Assembly (NCBI GenBank): GCA_023055355.1
Contig: JALJCS010000035.1
Span: 5,773,501-5,837,500, forward strand
Direction: 5' to 3'
Length of the DNA: 64,000 bases
Source of the DNA: Agelaius tricolor
Lineage: Eukaryota; Chordata; Aves; Passeriformes; Icteridae
The position numbers and the translations under genes were made by a program. Under the pieces are notes generated by a model. The model was not told where the DNA came from. It did no database searches and worked only from the letters and a program-made list of their open reading frames with translations. Numbering within the stretch: the first letter of the stretch is position 1; each line of letters starts with the position of its first letter. This document shows positions 10,601 to 21,990 of this stretch, piece after piece.

Positions 10601-11995
10601 CAATTTGTTCTGGTGTCTCACCACCTTCGGGTTTCACACTGAAGCCTTGACATCAAGTAGAGCTCTTGTTCTGAGTCAGATTTTTGGAGTGGGAAGGGAA
10701 TGCCTTAGAGTGCCAGATTTTCTGGCACTCTAAGGCATTCCTTAGATCTTAGAGTGCCAGATTTTCTTCTTCAGTGTGAAATGAAGAGACATGCCTGATA
10801 ATGAACCACTTGATTCTTTCCATTGATAAGGGAGGACAGCAGCTTGTTGCACAGTGATAGCTAAGAAAGCCATCTTGCGCAGTCTCAAGCAATCCTGGCA
10901 TTCCTATCACAGCAGATGCTGGATTTTCATGTCAGCTATGACAAGAGATGAGCTCTCATTAAAAATGACATCTAAAAGTGCTTTGTTATGGTTGACAGCC
11001 AGAAGGTGAATTCTTGTTTACCACTTTGTCTGCAAGTTGGCTTGTGTCAGGATTGCTGCTGAGTATGGGATTGTTTATTTTTCAGGAGCAATCTGGGTCT
11101 TAAAGAAATTGCTAGTGCATATAAAGAAAACAGGGTCAAATTATTCATGTTTTCTTTGATGCCGGTTGTGTCTCTGACAGCTCAAGTGGGGGACGGCGCT
11201 CTGACAACAGATGGCAGGGACAGGATTTTCTTCACAGCCTCATTGTCTCATTTGCTTCCTCCATTTCTTGTTCTCCCTAGGCGAGAGCGAGAGAACACAG
11301 GGTTCTCTTTCTACTTGGAGAAGGATTGTTGCAGAGGGGTGAAGGTGGATCCTTCTGGAAAGGGTCTCTTGAAAGTTTGGAAGAGGCAGATACAGCAATT
11401 TAACCGTGTCAGCTCTGAGATGGCTGAGGCTATCGTGTCTGCCTACCCTTCTCCTCAGCTTCTGATCCAGGTGAGGATGCCTCAGGGATACCCAGCACTG
11501 TGTGCAGGCAGCCAGCTCATGCAGGGAGTGGAAGAAATAATTTAATGAGTATTAAATTAGACACAGTGATTCTGCATGAGCGGTTCAGTAAGTTAGCGAA
11601 GGAACTGATTCCTTGGCATCCACTGGTCTGGCTTCCCACTGAGGGAGCAGCACTGGCTTCACTCTCCAAGCTCACAGATGGGACTTGGGCAGAGACCAAG
11701 TGAAAAATGAGTGGACATTGTGGAAGGGCAGAGCAGGTACAGGTGCATAGCTTTGATTGGTTTTTTGAGCAATGGATGCAAGTGGGTGATCCCATTGTTG
11801 CCTTTGTGTTGCTTTTAGGCCTATGAGAAATGCTCCTCGGACCAGGAGCGGGAGAACATGCTGGCCAATATCCCTGTGCACCGTGGGGAGGGTGTGACGG
11901 CCACCTCCCGGCGCATTGGGCCGGAACTATCCCGACGCATCTATCTGCAGATGACTTCCCATGATCCCGACCTCTGTCTGGATTTTACTGGGTAG
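7655..11995 (+). CDS. EME1: Structure-selective endonuclease subunit EME1
   Basis: Eight exons: 7655-8318, 8400-8521, 8699-8791, 9142-9263, 9458-9590, 10102-10217, 11281-11470 and 11819-11995. They total 1617 nt, 538 residues. All phases close. EME1 pairs with MUS81 to cut 3' flaps, stalled forks and Holliday-junction intermediates; EME1 itself has a nuclease-dead ERCC4-type fold. Seen here: an acidic N-terminus with [13 protein letters not shown]; a VDVVPL patch at 59-64; a basic, Glu-rich helix about 158-206; [17 protein letters not shown] before the ERCC4 region; [17 protein letters not shown] and [19 protein letters not shown]; then the C-terminal helix-hairpin-helix RRGEGVT-like region ending in [16 protein letters not shown]. 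Human EME1 is about 570 residues as I recall. The start codon sits in the CpG island and the N-terminal motif matches the family. Confidence 0.96.
10426..10660 (-). mobile_element. CR1 3'-end fragment in EME1 intron 6
   Basis: Reverse-orientation CR1: starts 'ggtttgggttggaagggacc', 'ttaaagatcatctaatccaa', 'ccccctgccacggccaggga', then 'ccactacactgggttgct', and continues to 'ttctggtgtctcaccacc'. This is the standard antisense CR1 reading. Confidence 0.9.
10697..10767. repeat. Perfect 20-bp hairpin plus third copy of its arm
   Basis: Arms 10697-10716 and 10722-10741 are exact reverse complements over 20 bp, separated by a 5-base loop (ATTTT). A third copy of 20 bases of the left arm and loop (10703-10722) recurs at 10748-10767 in direct orientation. 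It lies in EME1 intron 6, just right of the CR1 fragment. Confidence 0.95.
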
Positions 11996-12172
11996 CACAG
12001 GGAAAAAGGGTTGTACCGTTCAGTTAAGTGTTCCATTTTGGATTTCACTGGGTAGCTCCAGGGAATAAGGGTTTTTACTATTTGTCTGGTCAAGTTTTCA
12101 GTTTTCTTCTGTGAAGAAGTGCTTAGATAACACTCATTGATCCCTGTTTAAAGACTTGAAACACATTAAGAC

Positions 12173-12178
12173 TTTATT
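12173..12178 (-). terminator. Candidate poly(A) signal AATAAA for LRRC59
   Basis: TTTATT on the plus strand. If used, the LRRC59 3' UTR would be about 2.1 kb, and I recall the human 3' UTR being of similar size. I saw no better minus-strand hexamer close to the LRRC59 stop at 14303. Confidence 0.4.
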
Positions 12179-12311
12179 GTAGAAGGAAAAAAGTTGGATA
12201 AAGTTGCTGAATAGCAGGAGTTTACACAAGAAAGATGGTGAACATCTTCCCTAAGCACATGAGTTGCACACAGCTTATAGTACTGATGTTGTTTCATTTG
12301 TCTTTCTATAA

Positions 12312-12317
12312 AATAAA
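12312..12317 (+). terminator. Candidate poly(A) signal AATAAA for EME1
   Basis: First clear plus-strand AATAAA after the EME1 stop codon, giving a 3' UTR of roughly 340 nt. Confidence 0.5.
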
Positions 12318-12339
12318 TAATTTTGAAGAATAACCTTTG

Positions 12340-14302
12340 CTTCTTAACGTGGCGTCTTGAATATAGACAGGTAGGTCCTCTGTTAAAAGGAATACTTCCT
12401 GTTGCTCTCCTGAACTGCAAGGACTTACCTTCTCCCTCCTTTGGGACAAATCCTGAAGCTAGAGTGACATGGTGCTGCCCCCCCAGCACCTGCTCTAGCG
12501 AGGTGAAAGAACTTTACCTCGCAAAACAGTCTCTCATTGTTCTGCTGTAGCAGATGGGAATGAGTAAGACTAATTTTCAGATACAAGTTTAGAGTGCTCT
12601 GATTCAGTCTCCAGATGGCTTAATCTAGAGAAGGTCTTGAAATCTGATTATATGTGCTGGAATTATGAGGTCTAAACAGTTGGCAGAAAAAGCTTCCTTT
12701 TAATTAGATTGGGGACCATGGCCTGTCCGTGCAGCCATCAGCACTTGTGTGCACACAAGGACAGCTGAGGGTTTTTGTAAGAGCATTGCTGAGAATTAAA
12801 CTGCATCCCATGTGTGGAAGTTAACTCTTTGGAACCCTGCTGCCTCCAGTGGAAAAATCCCTACCTACCCTGCTTGTTCCAGGCATCCAGCTGGGGCCCT
12901 GGCCTGACCAGAAGTGCTGCTAACCTGAATCTCTAAATTGTATAAGCCCATGCTTGCCAACCTATGTAACACTTATCTGGATGTTGGCAGGAAGGGCTGC
13001 ATGGAGGAAACATTGCTTTAGATGCTGTTTGCAATTTTCCTGAACATTTCTGGATAGAGAGTAAGGATATTTTAAAGAATGGGATGAGCTAGACACCCAA
13101 AGCAAAGCTTAAAGGTGTTTGAAGGAAGCTTTGAGAACATGCACCCTCCTGAGGCAGAGGCACCCCTTCCTTCCTTTAATCTGACACTTGTGCTGCTGCT
13201 CTCTCCTGTGCGATATTCAGGGAACCACAATCTTATCATCAGGTTACAGAAAAATGAGGGTTTACTGCTGTGATGGTTTCCCCATAGCACCGCTTCTGGC
13301 AGCAATAATCCCAGGTATGAGAAGAGGGAATGATTCTGGAGACCAGTGTAGAATGTCTCAGTGGAGTCTGTAGCACAGATATTCTCTGAAACTTGCACTT
13401 CATTTTAAGAACTCACAAAGCTCTTAAGGATATGAAGAACTTCTGCTTGATGGGAGTTAAGGAAATTTTAAAATGAATTTTAAATAATTTTTAAGGAAAT
13501 TCTAAATAATTCACAGACCATTGCAGAGGTGAGTTTTCCTCTTGAGATGCAAACCACCAAACCTCCCAGCCTTTCCCCAGCCCCGAGGCTTCCCGTTCCT
13601 GCCAGCAGTGCTTGCACAGTGCCACCCAGTGCTGATTCTGCAGCTGCAGCAGGCAGGAATTATTCCCATGTACTTGGAAATCATTTAAAAGGCCTAATTA
13701 AATTGAAAACTATGTTAATAATATAAACATCCAGTTCAGACAAATTGCCATGAAAACTACTGTATTGAAAATTTTCAGCTTCTTTCAATAGCACATCAGC
13801 CTCTTTGCTCCAACATAGGGATGCACAGCCATCCTACATGCCTGTAATTGGTCCTGGAGTGTGGCCTTAGTGTATTATTCCCATACAGCCATACCACCAT
13901 TTTTAGCACAAACAGAAATGAGAGCAAGGAATGGATATGTATTAAAAACCTTCTACCTCTAGCTCAGAGCTACAGCTGTCTCACCCAGATGATGTGAGGG
14001 CTGCTTGTTCCCATTCCTATAGACTGTCAGCTTCCTGTACCTCACAATCCTGGTGGACACAACTTGGAGGCAAGGAGTGGTAATAAGTTTAGGTTAATGT
14101 GCACAAATAATGGGAGTTACAGGCCAACTGAGAGACATGCACAACAAAGATAGTTTGAACAATAGCTCTGCTCTGTGGAGTGGACCAGCAAACCAACGCT
14201 GACTGGTTCAAAGCAGTTTCATCAGAACACAATTCCATAGGAATTCTGGCTGCGTAGATGGTGGAAGGAGATGCTGATGAAGCAAGTGCCCATCCAGGAC
14301 AA
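12340..14302 (-). other. Probable LRRC59 3' UTR / EME1-LRRC59 tail region
   Basis: No coding exon of either flanking gene remains after the EME1 stop (11995) or before the LRRC59 stop (14303, read on the minus strand). The stretch is AT-rich in places (13440-13515 has several AAATTTTAAA-type near-repeats), and I saw no transposon ends. It is best explained as the long 3' UTR of LRRC59 plus spacer. Confidence 0.4.
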
Positions 14303-17300
14303 TCACTGGTGCGAGTTGTGCTGTAGCATGTTCTGCAGGGTTTTGTGGTTCTGCAGAGCAGCCACCACGTCCTCGTAGAGCGTGTTCACGCTGACGCACA
14401 GAGGTTGATGCTGCAGCTCCGTCAGCTTGCAGGCAGCCAGGGTACAGAGGATGCAGAGCAGCACAAAGAGCAGGACTCTCAGCACTGACCGCGACCACGA
14501 GGGCTTGTGCCGGGGAGGCTGAGGGGGACGGGAGCTGGAGGCCGGCTCTGCAGTGAGAACGTGAACAGGACAGAATGTGAGGAATTAATCAACTATAACA
14601 GGCTATGCTCACAAACAAACCGTTCAGGTAAGATACTTAATCCTCTGCTGCAGTTGGCTTTTGTTGTGAATTTTCATCACTTAGCTCTGATAAATAAGTA
14701 GATGTGCAGGATGTAACTGCTTAGAATGAAAAGTTTCAGATCCAGTTTCATGGGCAGCAGTGAAGGGGGTGTAAAGCACCTCTGTGTTGCACAAGATCTG
14801 ATTATGCAAATGCAGCTCAGTAGACATAAAAAAATGAGTGGAGGGAAGTTCTCATTAGGAACAGCTGGAGAACTTCATGACTTGTAGTTTTACAGTTCAT
14901 AGTAACATGGGAAAAGGGCACAGCAGCAGAGTTTATGAGAACTCCTATAAGTTCCACCCTACCCTCTCCCACCATTCTCCAATCTCCCAGTACCTGGCCT
15001 GCATGAAAGCAATTCTGGCAGCATCACAATCTAATGACAATGAAACCTGACACAATCCCACCCAAAATAGACACTACTTACTTCGGGTGTGCACTGTTTC
15101 CTTTTTAGTTTTCTTTTCCATCTCCTGTTTTGCAGCTTTCTGAGCATCGTACTCTCGCCTTCTGCGCTCCTTTTCCTCTGCCTTCTCTCGCTTCCGCAGT
15201 TCTCTCTCCAGAGCCTCCTTTGCTCGCTGTTCTGCTTCACGCTTCTTCTCCATTTCTGGGGGTTAACAGCAAGTTTTTCCCTTTTATGCAAAGGGTTGTC
15301 ACTGCCATTTTCCTTATTACCTTATTATCCCAACTGGAATGAGGAAACCAATTAAACAACTATCCTCTTTTATTATCATTTTATTTAGTATTACATACCT
15401 TGCATTTTGCTGTGCTTTTCTTTCATGTTTTATAGGTAACCTATAGCACATTCCTTCTAGAGATTTAACTATTCCTCAGGCCAAGAAATCACATACACTA
15501 TCCCCCTGCTATATTTCTCCCTCCAGCCCTTTTACCCTACTATTCCCTGAGTACTTTGGGTTTGGGTGGCTACAAGTATGCGTTAGATGGCAATTTATTA
15601 GATGGTGATCAGAATGTTTGGGTGTGTTAGACCAAGAGCAGTCCTCAGTAGACAGCACGTGGGGGCTCTTTGTCCCTACCTCTCTCTGCCTGGAGTTTCC
15701 GCTGCCGTTGTTGATCTTGCTCAGACTGGATGGCTTTCATGTGCTGCAGTACCTTAAATAGCCAAGAAAACAACCTGAGGGCTGTGCAGAAGCCTAGTGG
15801 CACAGCCAGTTCAGAGCACAACAGATGGAATGTAGCTGAGGATAGGCAGCTGGGGCTGACCCCCAACCCTCACCTATCCCTACAGCTACGGCTCTGAAAA
15901 GAACTCACAACTTATGTGAGTCTCTGTTGTTAAAAAACAAATCCTCCCATTAAAAACAAACATGGCAAAGTGGTGCTCAGTGATTCAGAGGATCACAGAA
16001 CATTTCTATTTATGTTTGCCAGAACTTCTCCAGAGGTTTTTGTACTATCAACACAAGCATGGATTACTATGTCTGATTATGCCTCCTTTCTTGGCAACCA
16101 GCATTTAATCCTCTCTTAACTCCACAAATGGAGAAGCATCCTCCTCAGCCAGGTGTTTGCTCTCCACAGGCACAGCAGTAGGGGAGTCAGTGCAGTCGAC
16201 CTACACCTCACTCCCTAAAAAAACTTCATGCTCCTGCAGTAGCTGCCCAGCTTGCTAAGCAAACAGAGGAAGAATCACTGGCAAAGCCATGAAAGGAAAA
16301 AAATAAATTAGAATAAAATGAGACTCCTTACCTTGACAGCAGCCTGCTTACACTGCTTCTCATCCAGACAGTCTCCTGCCACTTTTGCCAGGACAGGATC
16401 CAGGGGATTGTCCTTCAGATCCAGCCACTTCAGGTTCTGCAAAAAGGCACAACAAAGGGGAGGCTGTAAGAGCACAGCAGTCTTGGAATTATTTAAGAGA
16501 TCCAAAGCAGAAGCAAAGAACTGCTTAGTTTTCACATTCATGAAACAGGTACAGAAGATGAGCAGGGATGTTTTCAATAGATTGAGAGGATTTTTACTGG
16601 GCTGCGGTGCAGACCCAGCTGAATTTTGAAATGGGTAGTCAGCAGGATGGATGCTTTACCAGAGAAATCAACTTGAGCAGGATCACAAGACCCTGGGCTG
16701 CATCCCAAAGTTTTACGTAACTGCCCAGCAAACAATTTTACCTTGAGCTGTGCAAAGCTGACTGGCAGGGTGACCAAGCGGTTGTTCAGGAGGTCCAAGT
16801 GCTGCAGATTGACCAGGCGGCCAAAGTCCAAGGGCAGCTGTTGCAACCGATTTTTACTCAAATCCAGTTTCACCAGATGCATCAAACTGCAGAAGTCTGA
16901 CTAAAACCCAAACAAAGAAAACCCAGAGAAAGCTGGTCAGCACCTTTATGGAAGAACCTAAGTGGGAAGTACGTGGAGACAGCTTGCACCTCAAATCAGG
17001 CACAAATCCTTGACATACTACAAGACTGTGATGGAGGAAAATCGCTCTCCTCCTCTGCCTTGGAAGATGGAGGTGAGACACGGTGGGACAGATAAGACAG
17101 GCCGAGAAGGTTATGGATGACAATATGACAGGAACAAACCCAAATCTCCACTGCTGATGAAACTCCTCTGTATTCACCTGGGGATGCTCTGGAAGGAATG
17201 TACTGCAATCTTCACACAGTTCAACCCTGTACTCTCTCCTGCCTCAGCCAAATCCACTGCCAGCACTGACCTGTCACTGACAACTGAGGCATTCAGCCAC

Positions 17301-17930
17301 CCCAGGGCAGCGAAACTGCCAGTTCCACAGTGCCTGGTGAGCCTCTACTGAAGCACCAGCTATCTTTCCAAATATTTCCCAGCAGACTCATCCCCACGGA
17401 GGCTCTCTAGCACCTTACCGGCAAGGAAATGAGGTTGTTACAGGACAAATCCAAGACAGTAGCTTTCGGAAGAGCGGCCTGAAAGACAAATAAGGCACTG
17501 AATGAACATGGACATTCACCCGACCCCCTCTGACACCTGTTCTTCTTCGGCCTCTGCGGTTTCTCCCGCGTCAGTCTATCCATCCCCCGCGGCTGCTCCG
17601 AGGCCACGTCATCTCCGGATCCAGCTCTGTGTCCAAAGCGGTTCTTATCCCAGGACAGCAGTAACTAGCTGCTGCCGGGCCCGCGGGACACAGAACCTCA
17701 CTGCTTTAAATACCTGCAGGCCACGTCACAAGCCCCCAGCACATCCGACTGCCCTACGCTGCCCCTTCCCGGGGGTCGGGAGCTGGTCCCCACCCCCGCC
17801 GGGGGGCCTACGGCAGGAGGCTCACCAGCTCCCGCACCGGCACTTCATTCAGGTCGCAAAGGCTCAGGTCCAGCTCGTTCCCGTCCAGCTTGTCCTTTAG
17901 GCTGAGCCCCTTCCCGCTGCCCCGCGACAT
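14303..17930 (-). CDS. LRRC59: Leucine-rich repeat-containing protein 59
   Basis: Seven exons in transcription order: 17826-17930, 17419-17478, 16742-16900, 16332-16436, 15680-15752, 15082-15255 and 14303-14547. They total 921 nt, 306 residues (human 307 as I recall). LRRC59 is a tail-anchored ER and nuclear-envelope protein that binds ribosomes and helps import FGF1 and CIP2A. The N-terminus [20 protein letters not shown] leads into LRRs: [47 protein letters not shown] and [16 protein letters not shown] long charged, Lys/Glu-rich helix follows at about 155-222. A single membrane helix spans about 246-265 ([19 protein letters not shown]), and about 40 residues follow, ending QHNSHQ. It is tail-to-tail with EME1 and starts in a CpG island. 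Confidence 0.96.
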
Positions 17931-18180
17931 GGCTCCGTCGGCGGCTGCCCACGGGAGATGCGGCTCGGCACGGGGAGGCAGCGCGGCTCGGTTCGGAGCG
18001 GCTCAGCACAGCTCAGCACCGCACAGCCCAGCCCGTCCCGTCCCGGCGTGGCACGGCCCGGCCCCGCCACCCACTTCCGCGGCCACGTCCTCGCGGGCCC
18101 GCCAGCCGCCGCCGCGGGGCCGAGCGCGCCCGCTGCCGGCCCGGAGCGGGGCCGCACCGCCCGCACTTGCACCGGCGCCG
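17760..18180 (-). promoter_or_regulatory. CpG-island promoter of LRRC59
   Basis: Very GC-rich DNA with many CpG dinucleotides flanks the LRRC59 start codon at 17930. No TATA box is visible upstream. An ETS-like site (GGAAGTGG on the minus strand, 18071-18078) lies about 140 bp upstream of the ATG. The island ends sharply at about 18180, where AT-rich LTR-like sequence begins. Confidence 0.75.
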
Positions 18181-18204
18181 CTAAACGCCTACAAATTGCC
18201 TTAA

Positions 18205-18850
18205 GAAAGGATGTTATCTGATGTTTGATCTTTGCGTACTTTCAAACCTAAGCAAAAAGAAAGGAGATTTAGTCCCCGAGCAGAGAGCAGCTAATAGGCT
18301 CTAAGCGCTGTCTACCAACAATTACTTGTTGGTAGAATTGTCTTGTTAAGGTTTAAGGCTTGATCCGATGATCTCAGACTTAATGGGAGGTTAACAAAGC
18401 TTGGGAAGAAGGATGTGCTACTGTTAGCGGGAACAAGGAATGCAGGATTTATGGGTTACAAAGACATTAGGCAGAATCCCTAAGATAAGGAAGAAACGAA
18501 TAAAGCTAACTCAGCAATTGGGTTGAATCAGCTCCAAGCAGGTAAAATGTAGTTTTGTCAGGGGCAGATTGTGACCACCTACTCATGGCCACAGACCCAG
18601 GAAACCCGCCAACCCAAAAGAAGAGAAAGACTAAGACTGGACTAATTAGCATGGGAAGCAGAAGAATCATTAAACAATGGAAGATAGAATACTAATTGAT
18701 ATGAGATCTAGGTAACTTGTAGCCAATGAACATTAATGCCTTTTGTTTGGTAAAATATATAAGTAGTGAAAAGTTTTGACAGCTGTCATGCTGGCTTTGT
18801 GGATTTGCCGTCCAGTGCAGAACTGTAAATAGGTGAAATCAAATACCTCA
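18205..18850 (+). mobile_element. LTR-like sequence, possible solo endogenous-retrovirus LTR
   Basis: An AT-rich block unlike the island it abuts. It contains a CCAAT box (18723-18727) 29 bp before a TATATAA box (18756-18762) in plus orientation, the usual U3 arrangement. A 9-bp inverted repeat with a 6-base loop lies at 18312-18335. A plausible 5' TG is at 18212 and a 3' CA near 18850. I found no target-site duplication, no partner LTR and no gag, pol or env frame. The only AATAAA I noticed (about 18500) precedes the TATA box, which does not fit an R region. Boundaries are estimates. Confidence 0.4.
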
Positions 18851-21680
18851 ACTCTGGGTTTGGGTTGGCCTCTTGCACACTGGGTGGCAGAGCCTATTTT
18901 GGGACACACTGGTACAGCTCAGGGCATTCTTGCAGCTGTCCCACCAGCCCTGGAACCCTGGCCAGGTTGACAGGAGTTTAGATCTGGGCTACATGAAACA
19001 GCCCTGCAGAAGGCAGGAGAACTCCCAGCCTAGACCCATGAGCAGGGGAGGTTTTGCATCCAGTCACATAACCTGACACACACCACCATGCAGAGAACTA
19101 ACTGGTTTATGGCCAATAATCCCAACAAAAACCCAGGGATGTGTACATTGTTTTGCAATATCTGATACAGCTGCTTATATCTGTCCACACTCTCCCTAAT
19201 CCAGGGGGAGAATTCCCTCTCAGTTGGCCTGTACCATTACCCAACAATGTTTCTTCACAGGAGGAACACTTAATGGATATTCCTGCTTTGCTCCTAAGGC
19301 TCCAGTCCCACAAGAACAGAGCACTCTCCTCTGTGGAGAAAGTCAGTGAAAGAGAAAGGAGCCTGAGACAGAGCCAGATTAGTGTTACCTGGTACTGGGA
19401 TTACAGCAAGGACTAACCATGAATTTCTTGACCTGTGTGCTCTTTGTGATGTTTGGGACAAACATCACAAATACACATTGTGAAGATGTTTGGGACAAAC
19501 ATCACAAATACACATTGCGAAGATGTTTTCATTACTGCAGCACATCTACCCTCTGGATGCATTAGTTCATTTTTAAGGTGCCAGTGAATTTCTTCCAACA
19601 CCTAGAAACCAGCATTAGCTCAGTATTGAGGTAATTAAGGCCACAGGATTCTCTGAACAAAGGCACCCCAAAGCAGCACACAAGGATTTGCCTCATAGAA
19701 ACTACAATAAAGTCTGCCTGAGGTTGAGGTGCTCCTGTCCAGGAGATTATGAAAGTTTTTCAGAGCATGTTATTGTTCTTCCAACTGTGATCAGAAATTA
19801 CAGACCCCTCATCTGAGAGAAGTGAGGTCTACTTATCCAAGAATCTCCCCCCATACCTAAGCTTTTCACAGCAATGTTTGTTGTTGGAGGGAAGGGCCAG
19901 AGAGGACTTGCTCCAGAGAGTGGTGGGGAAGGCAAATCTCCAAGGCAGGCACTGATTACTGACCCACCCCTTACCCTGAGCCAGCAAGGGATTCATGTGA
20001 TGTGCTGTGCTGTTCCTTTCCATGGCTGGGAGGCACCAAATACAGTCCTGCTCTGGAGAACAAAACCCAGCGGGGCTCTGAGGGGGCTTGAGCAAGACCC
20101 TTTGCATATGTAGGAAAGGTCTTTGTCAATGCAATGCTACAGAGACTGAAATCTGTGTTTTCATAAATCCAAGAGCCATTGGCTCCTAGCAAAGCCAAAC
20201 AAGGGTGTAGATGGTTACAAAACCTACCTACTTACTTGTGATTAACAGATTTTAAAATCTTGATTAGAAATGAATGGTACCTTATGCAATGGTGTATGAA
20301 ATGCTACTGCTTCAGGAGTCCTTTGCTTTGCTCTTTAGCCAAAACCAATACAATCTCAAACAAACATACCCAACTGTTAAGGTCACATTAATTTCTGCAT
20401 AATTCTTGGCTTAATTCTTTCTTTGACCAGGATTCACCCTCTGGGCTAATGATCATAATGTGGGAAGATCAGGCCAAAAGTCATTTTTATTTTTATTTAT
20501 TACAGGTTTGCATCAATTTTTTTTTTCCTCAGTGGTTATACAATACTGAGAGCTCTAATGCTCCATCAGCACAAGGACAGTTGCTCTGCTCTGGCCAAAC
20601 GGTGGAAGGACAACTTCTGGCCACAGATGTCACATAGCTTTACATCCCCTGTAGGAATCCAGAAACTCACCTCGCTGCTGAGTTCAGTGGGACTGACTGG
20701 AAGAGGCTAGAAAGACTTTGAAGTTCCAGAAGACAAAGACAAAGCATAGCACAAGGCACATCTGTGCACTCTGTTAGGGGTTGCAAGAACATTAGCAAGG
20801 AGAAGGGAGCAGGAAATGCTGAGGGAAGTAGGATGAACACAGTTGATCTAATTGTGATCGAACAATCCTTACTGGGCCTGAGCTGACCATGCCAGCTTGG
20901 GGTTAGAGACGATTCCCAGACTCTTTGAAGATCTTTGTGACTCCTCTGCAGCCAAGGCAAATTTTTTACATTTCAAGGGAAAAAAGTCTCCCTTTCCGTA
21001 ACAAAGAAGACATTGTCACTGCTGCCACCAAACAAATTCCTTGTGAACTAGATGCACATTGGGGAAAATCTTGTATTTCTACAAGTGTCAGACACTAGAG
21101 ATCTGGTGGCAGTTGATTTTTCACTCTGTTACAAGCACATTTTTGGCTTTGATGTCTGAGATTCCCCATTCTGAGGTTGATATTTGTGCTCTTGTTCATC
21201 AGCACCATTGTGCTTGATGTGATACAGATACACTGTGTCGCCTCTTCAGCATCAGTGCTGCTGGAGAGCTCAGCAGCACCACGCTCCTTACCTGGTGCCT
21301 GCCCACACCTCTGCACTTAGGTGAGGGGGTCTCAGCTAGCCCAGCCCCGGAGCAACTCTGCAGTTCCTAGCTGGTCTCTTCTCCACAGGGAGTGCCTAAA
21401 GATGGTAGTGGGGTGCCAACTGATAACTTACTGAGGAGATAGGGCTGGAGGCCAGATGGTGACTCACAGGGCTAGGGCACCAAGTGATACAAGTGGAGAC
21501 AGGTGGAGGCAAATTATGGTGTTTCTCTTGCACCAAAGTCCATCTCTACTCATTCGAGTGGAGGGGCTTATTCGGGGTGTAACAGTGGTTCAGTCAGGCT
21601 GGTGGAACAGGCTGGGAAGAAGAGATAATGGAGTGGAAATGTACAGGGAAGAAATTGTGGTGGACAGCTTGGGCTGGGGA
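18851..21680. other. Intergenic region between LRRC59 and ACSF2
   Basis: The two genes diverge from each other across about 3.9 kb. I see no exon with a family-like frame here. The only notable structures are the 37-bp tandem repeat at 19448-19521 and a T-rich run near 20517-20527. Confidence 0.5.
19448..19521. repeat. 37-bp tandem duplication, each unit with a hairpin
   Basis: Two almost identical 37-bp units (19448-19484 and 19485-19521, differing at one base near the unit end), with a short third start at 19522. Each begins with GATGTTTG, GGA, CAAACATC: a perfect 8-bp stem with a 3-base loop. Confidence 0.9.
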
Positions 21681-21990
21681 CCGGCAGAGGGCCTCCTCCC
21701 GGCCGGCGAACGGTCCCGGGACCGCGGGGAGCCGCGGGCGGGGCGGAGCGGGGCCGGGGCGGGCCATGGAGCGCAGCGCCCCCGAGCACCGAGCGGCGGA
21801 ACGGGACGGGACAGGACAGAACGGGCCGGGTCGGGGCGTGCCGGGTGCTCGGGTGCTGCCGCCGCTGAAGGAATGGCCACGGCCCGCCTGGCAGCGCTGT
21901 CCCGGGCAGTGCAGCTCCTCCGCCGGGCGGGCGAACGGTGGGGAGCCCCGCGGGGCAGGTAGGGATGGGCTGTGGAACGGGAGGTGCGGG
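21680..21990 (+). promoter_or_regulatory. CpG-island promoter and first exon of ACSF2
   Basis: GC-rich, CpG-dense DNA starts abruptly around 21680 and surrounds the ACSF2 start codon at 21873. No TATA box is seen. It fits a housekeeping-type mitochondrial enzyme promoter. Confidence 0.7.

Noticed and set aside
10697..10741. Hairpin in EME1 intron 6 as a microRNA precursor
   Set aside because: A perfect 20-bp stem with a 5-base loop is too short and too perfect for a typical animal pre-miRNA of about 60-70 nt with internal bulges.
18205..18850. A full endogenous retrovirus at the LTR-like block
   Set aside because: No internal gag, pol or env frame and no second LTR within the window.
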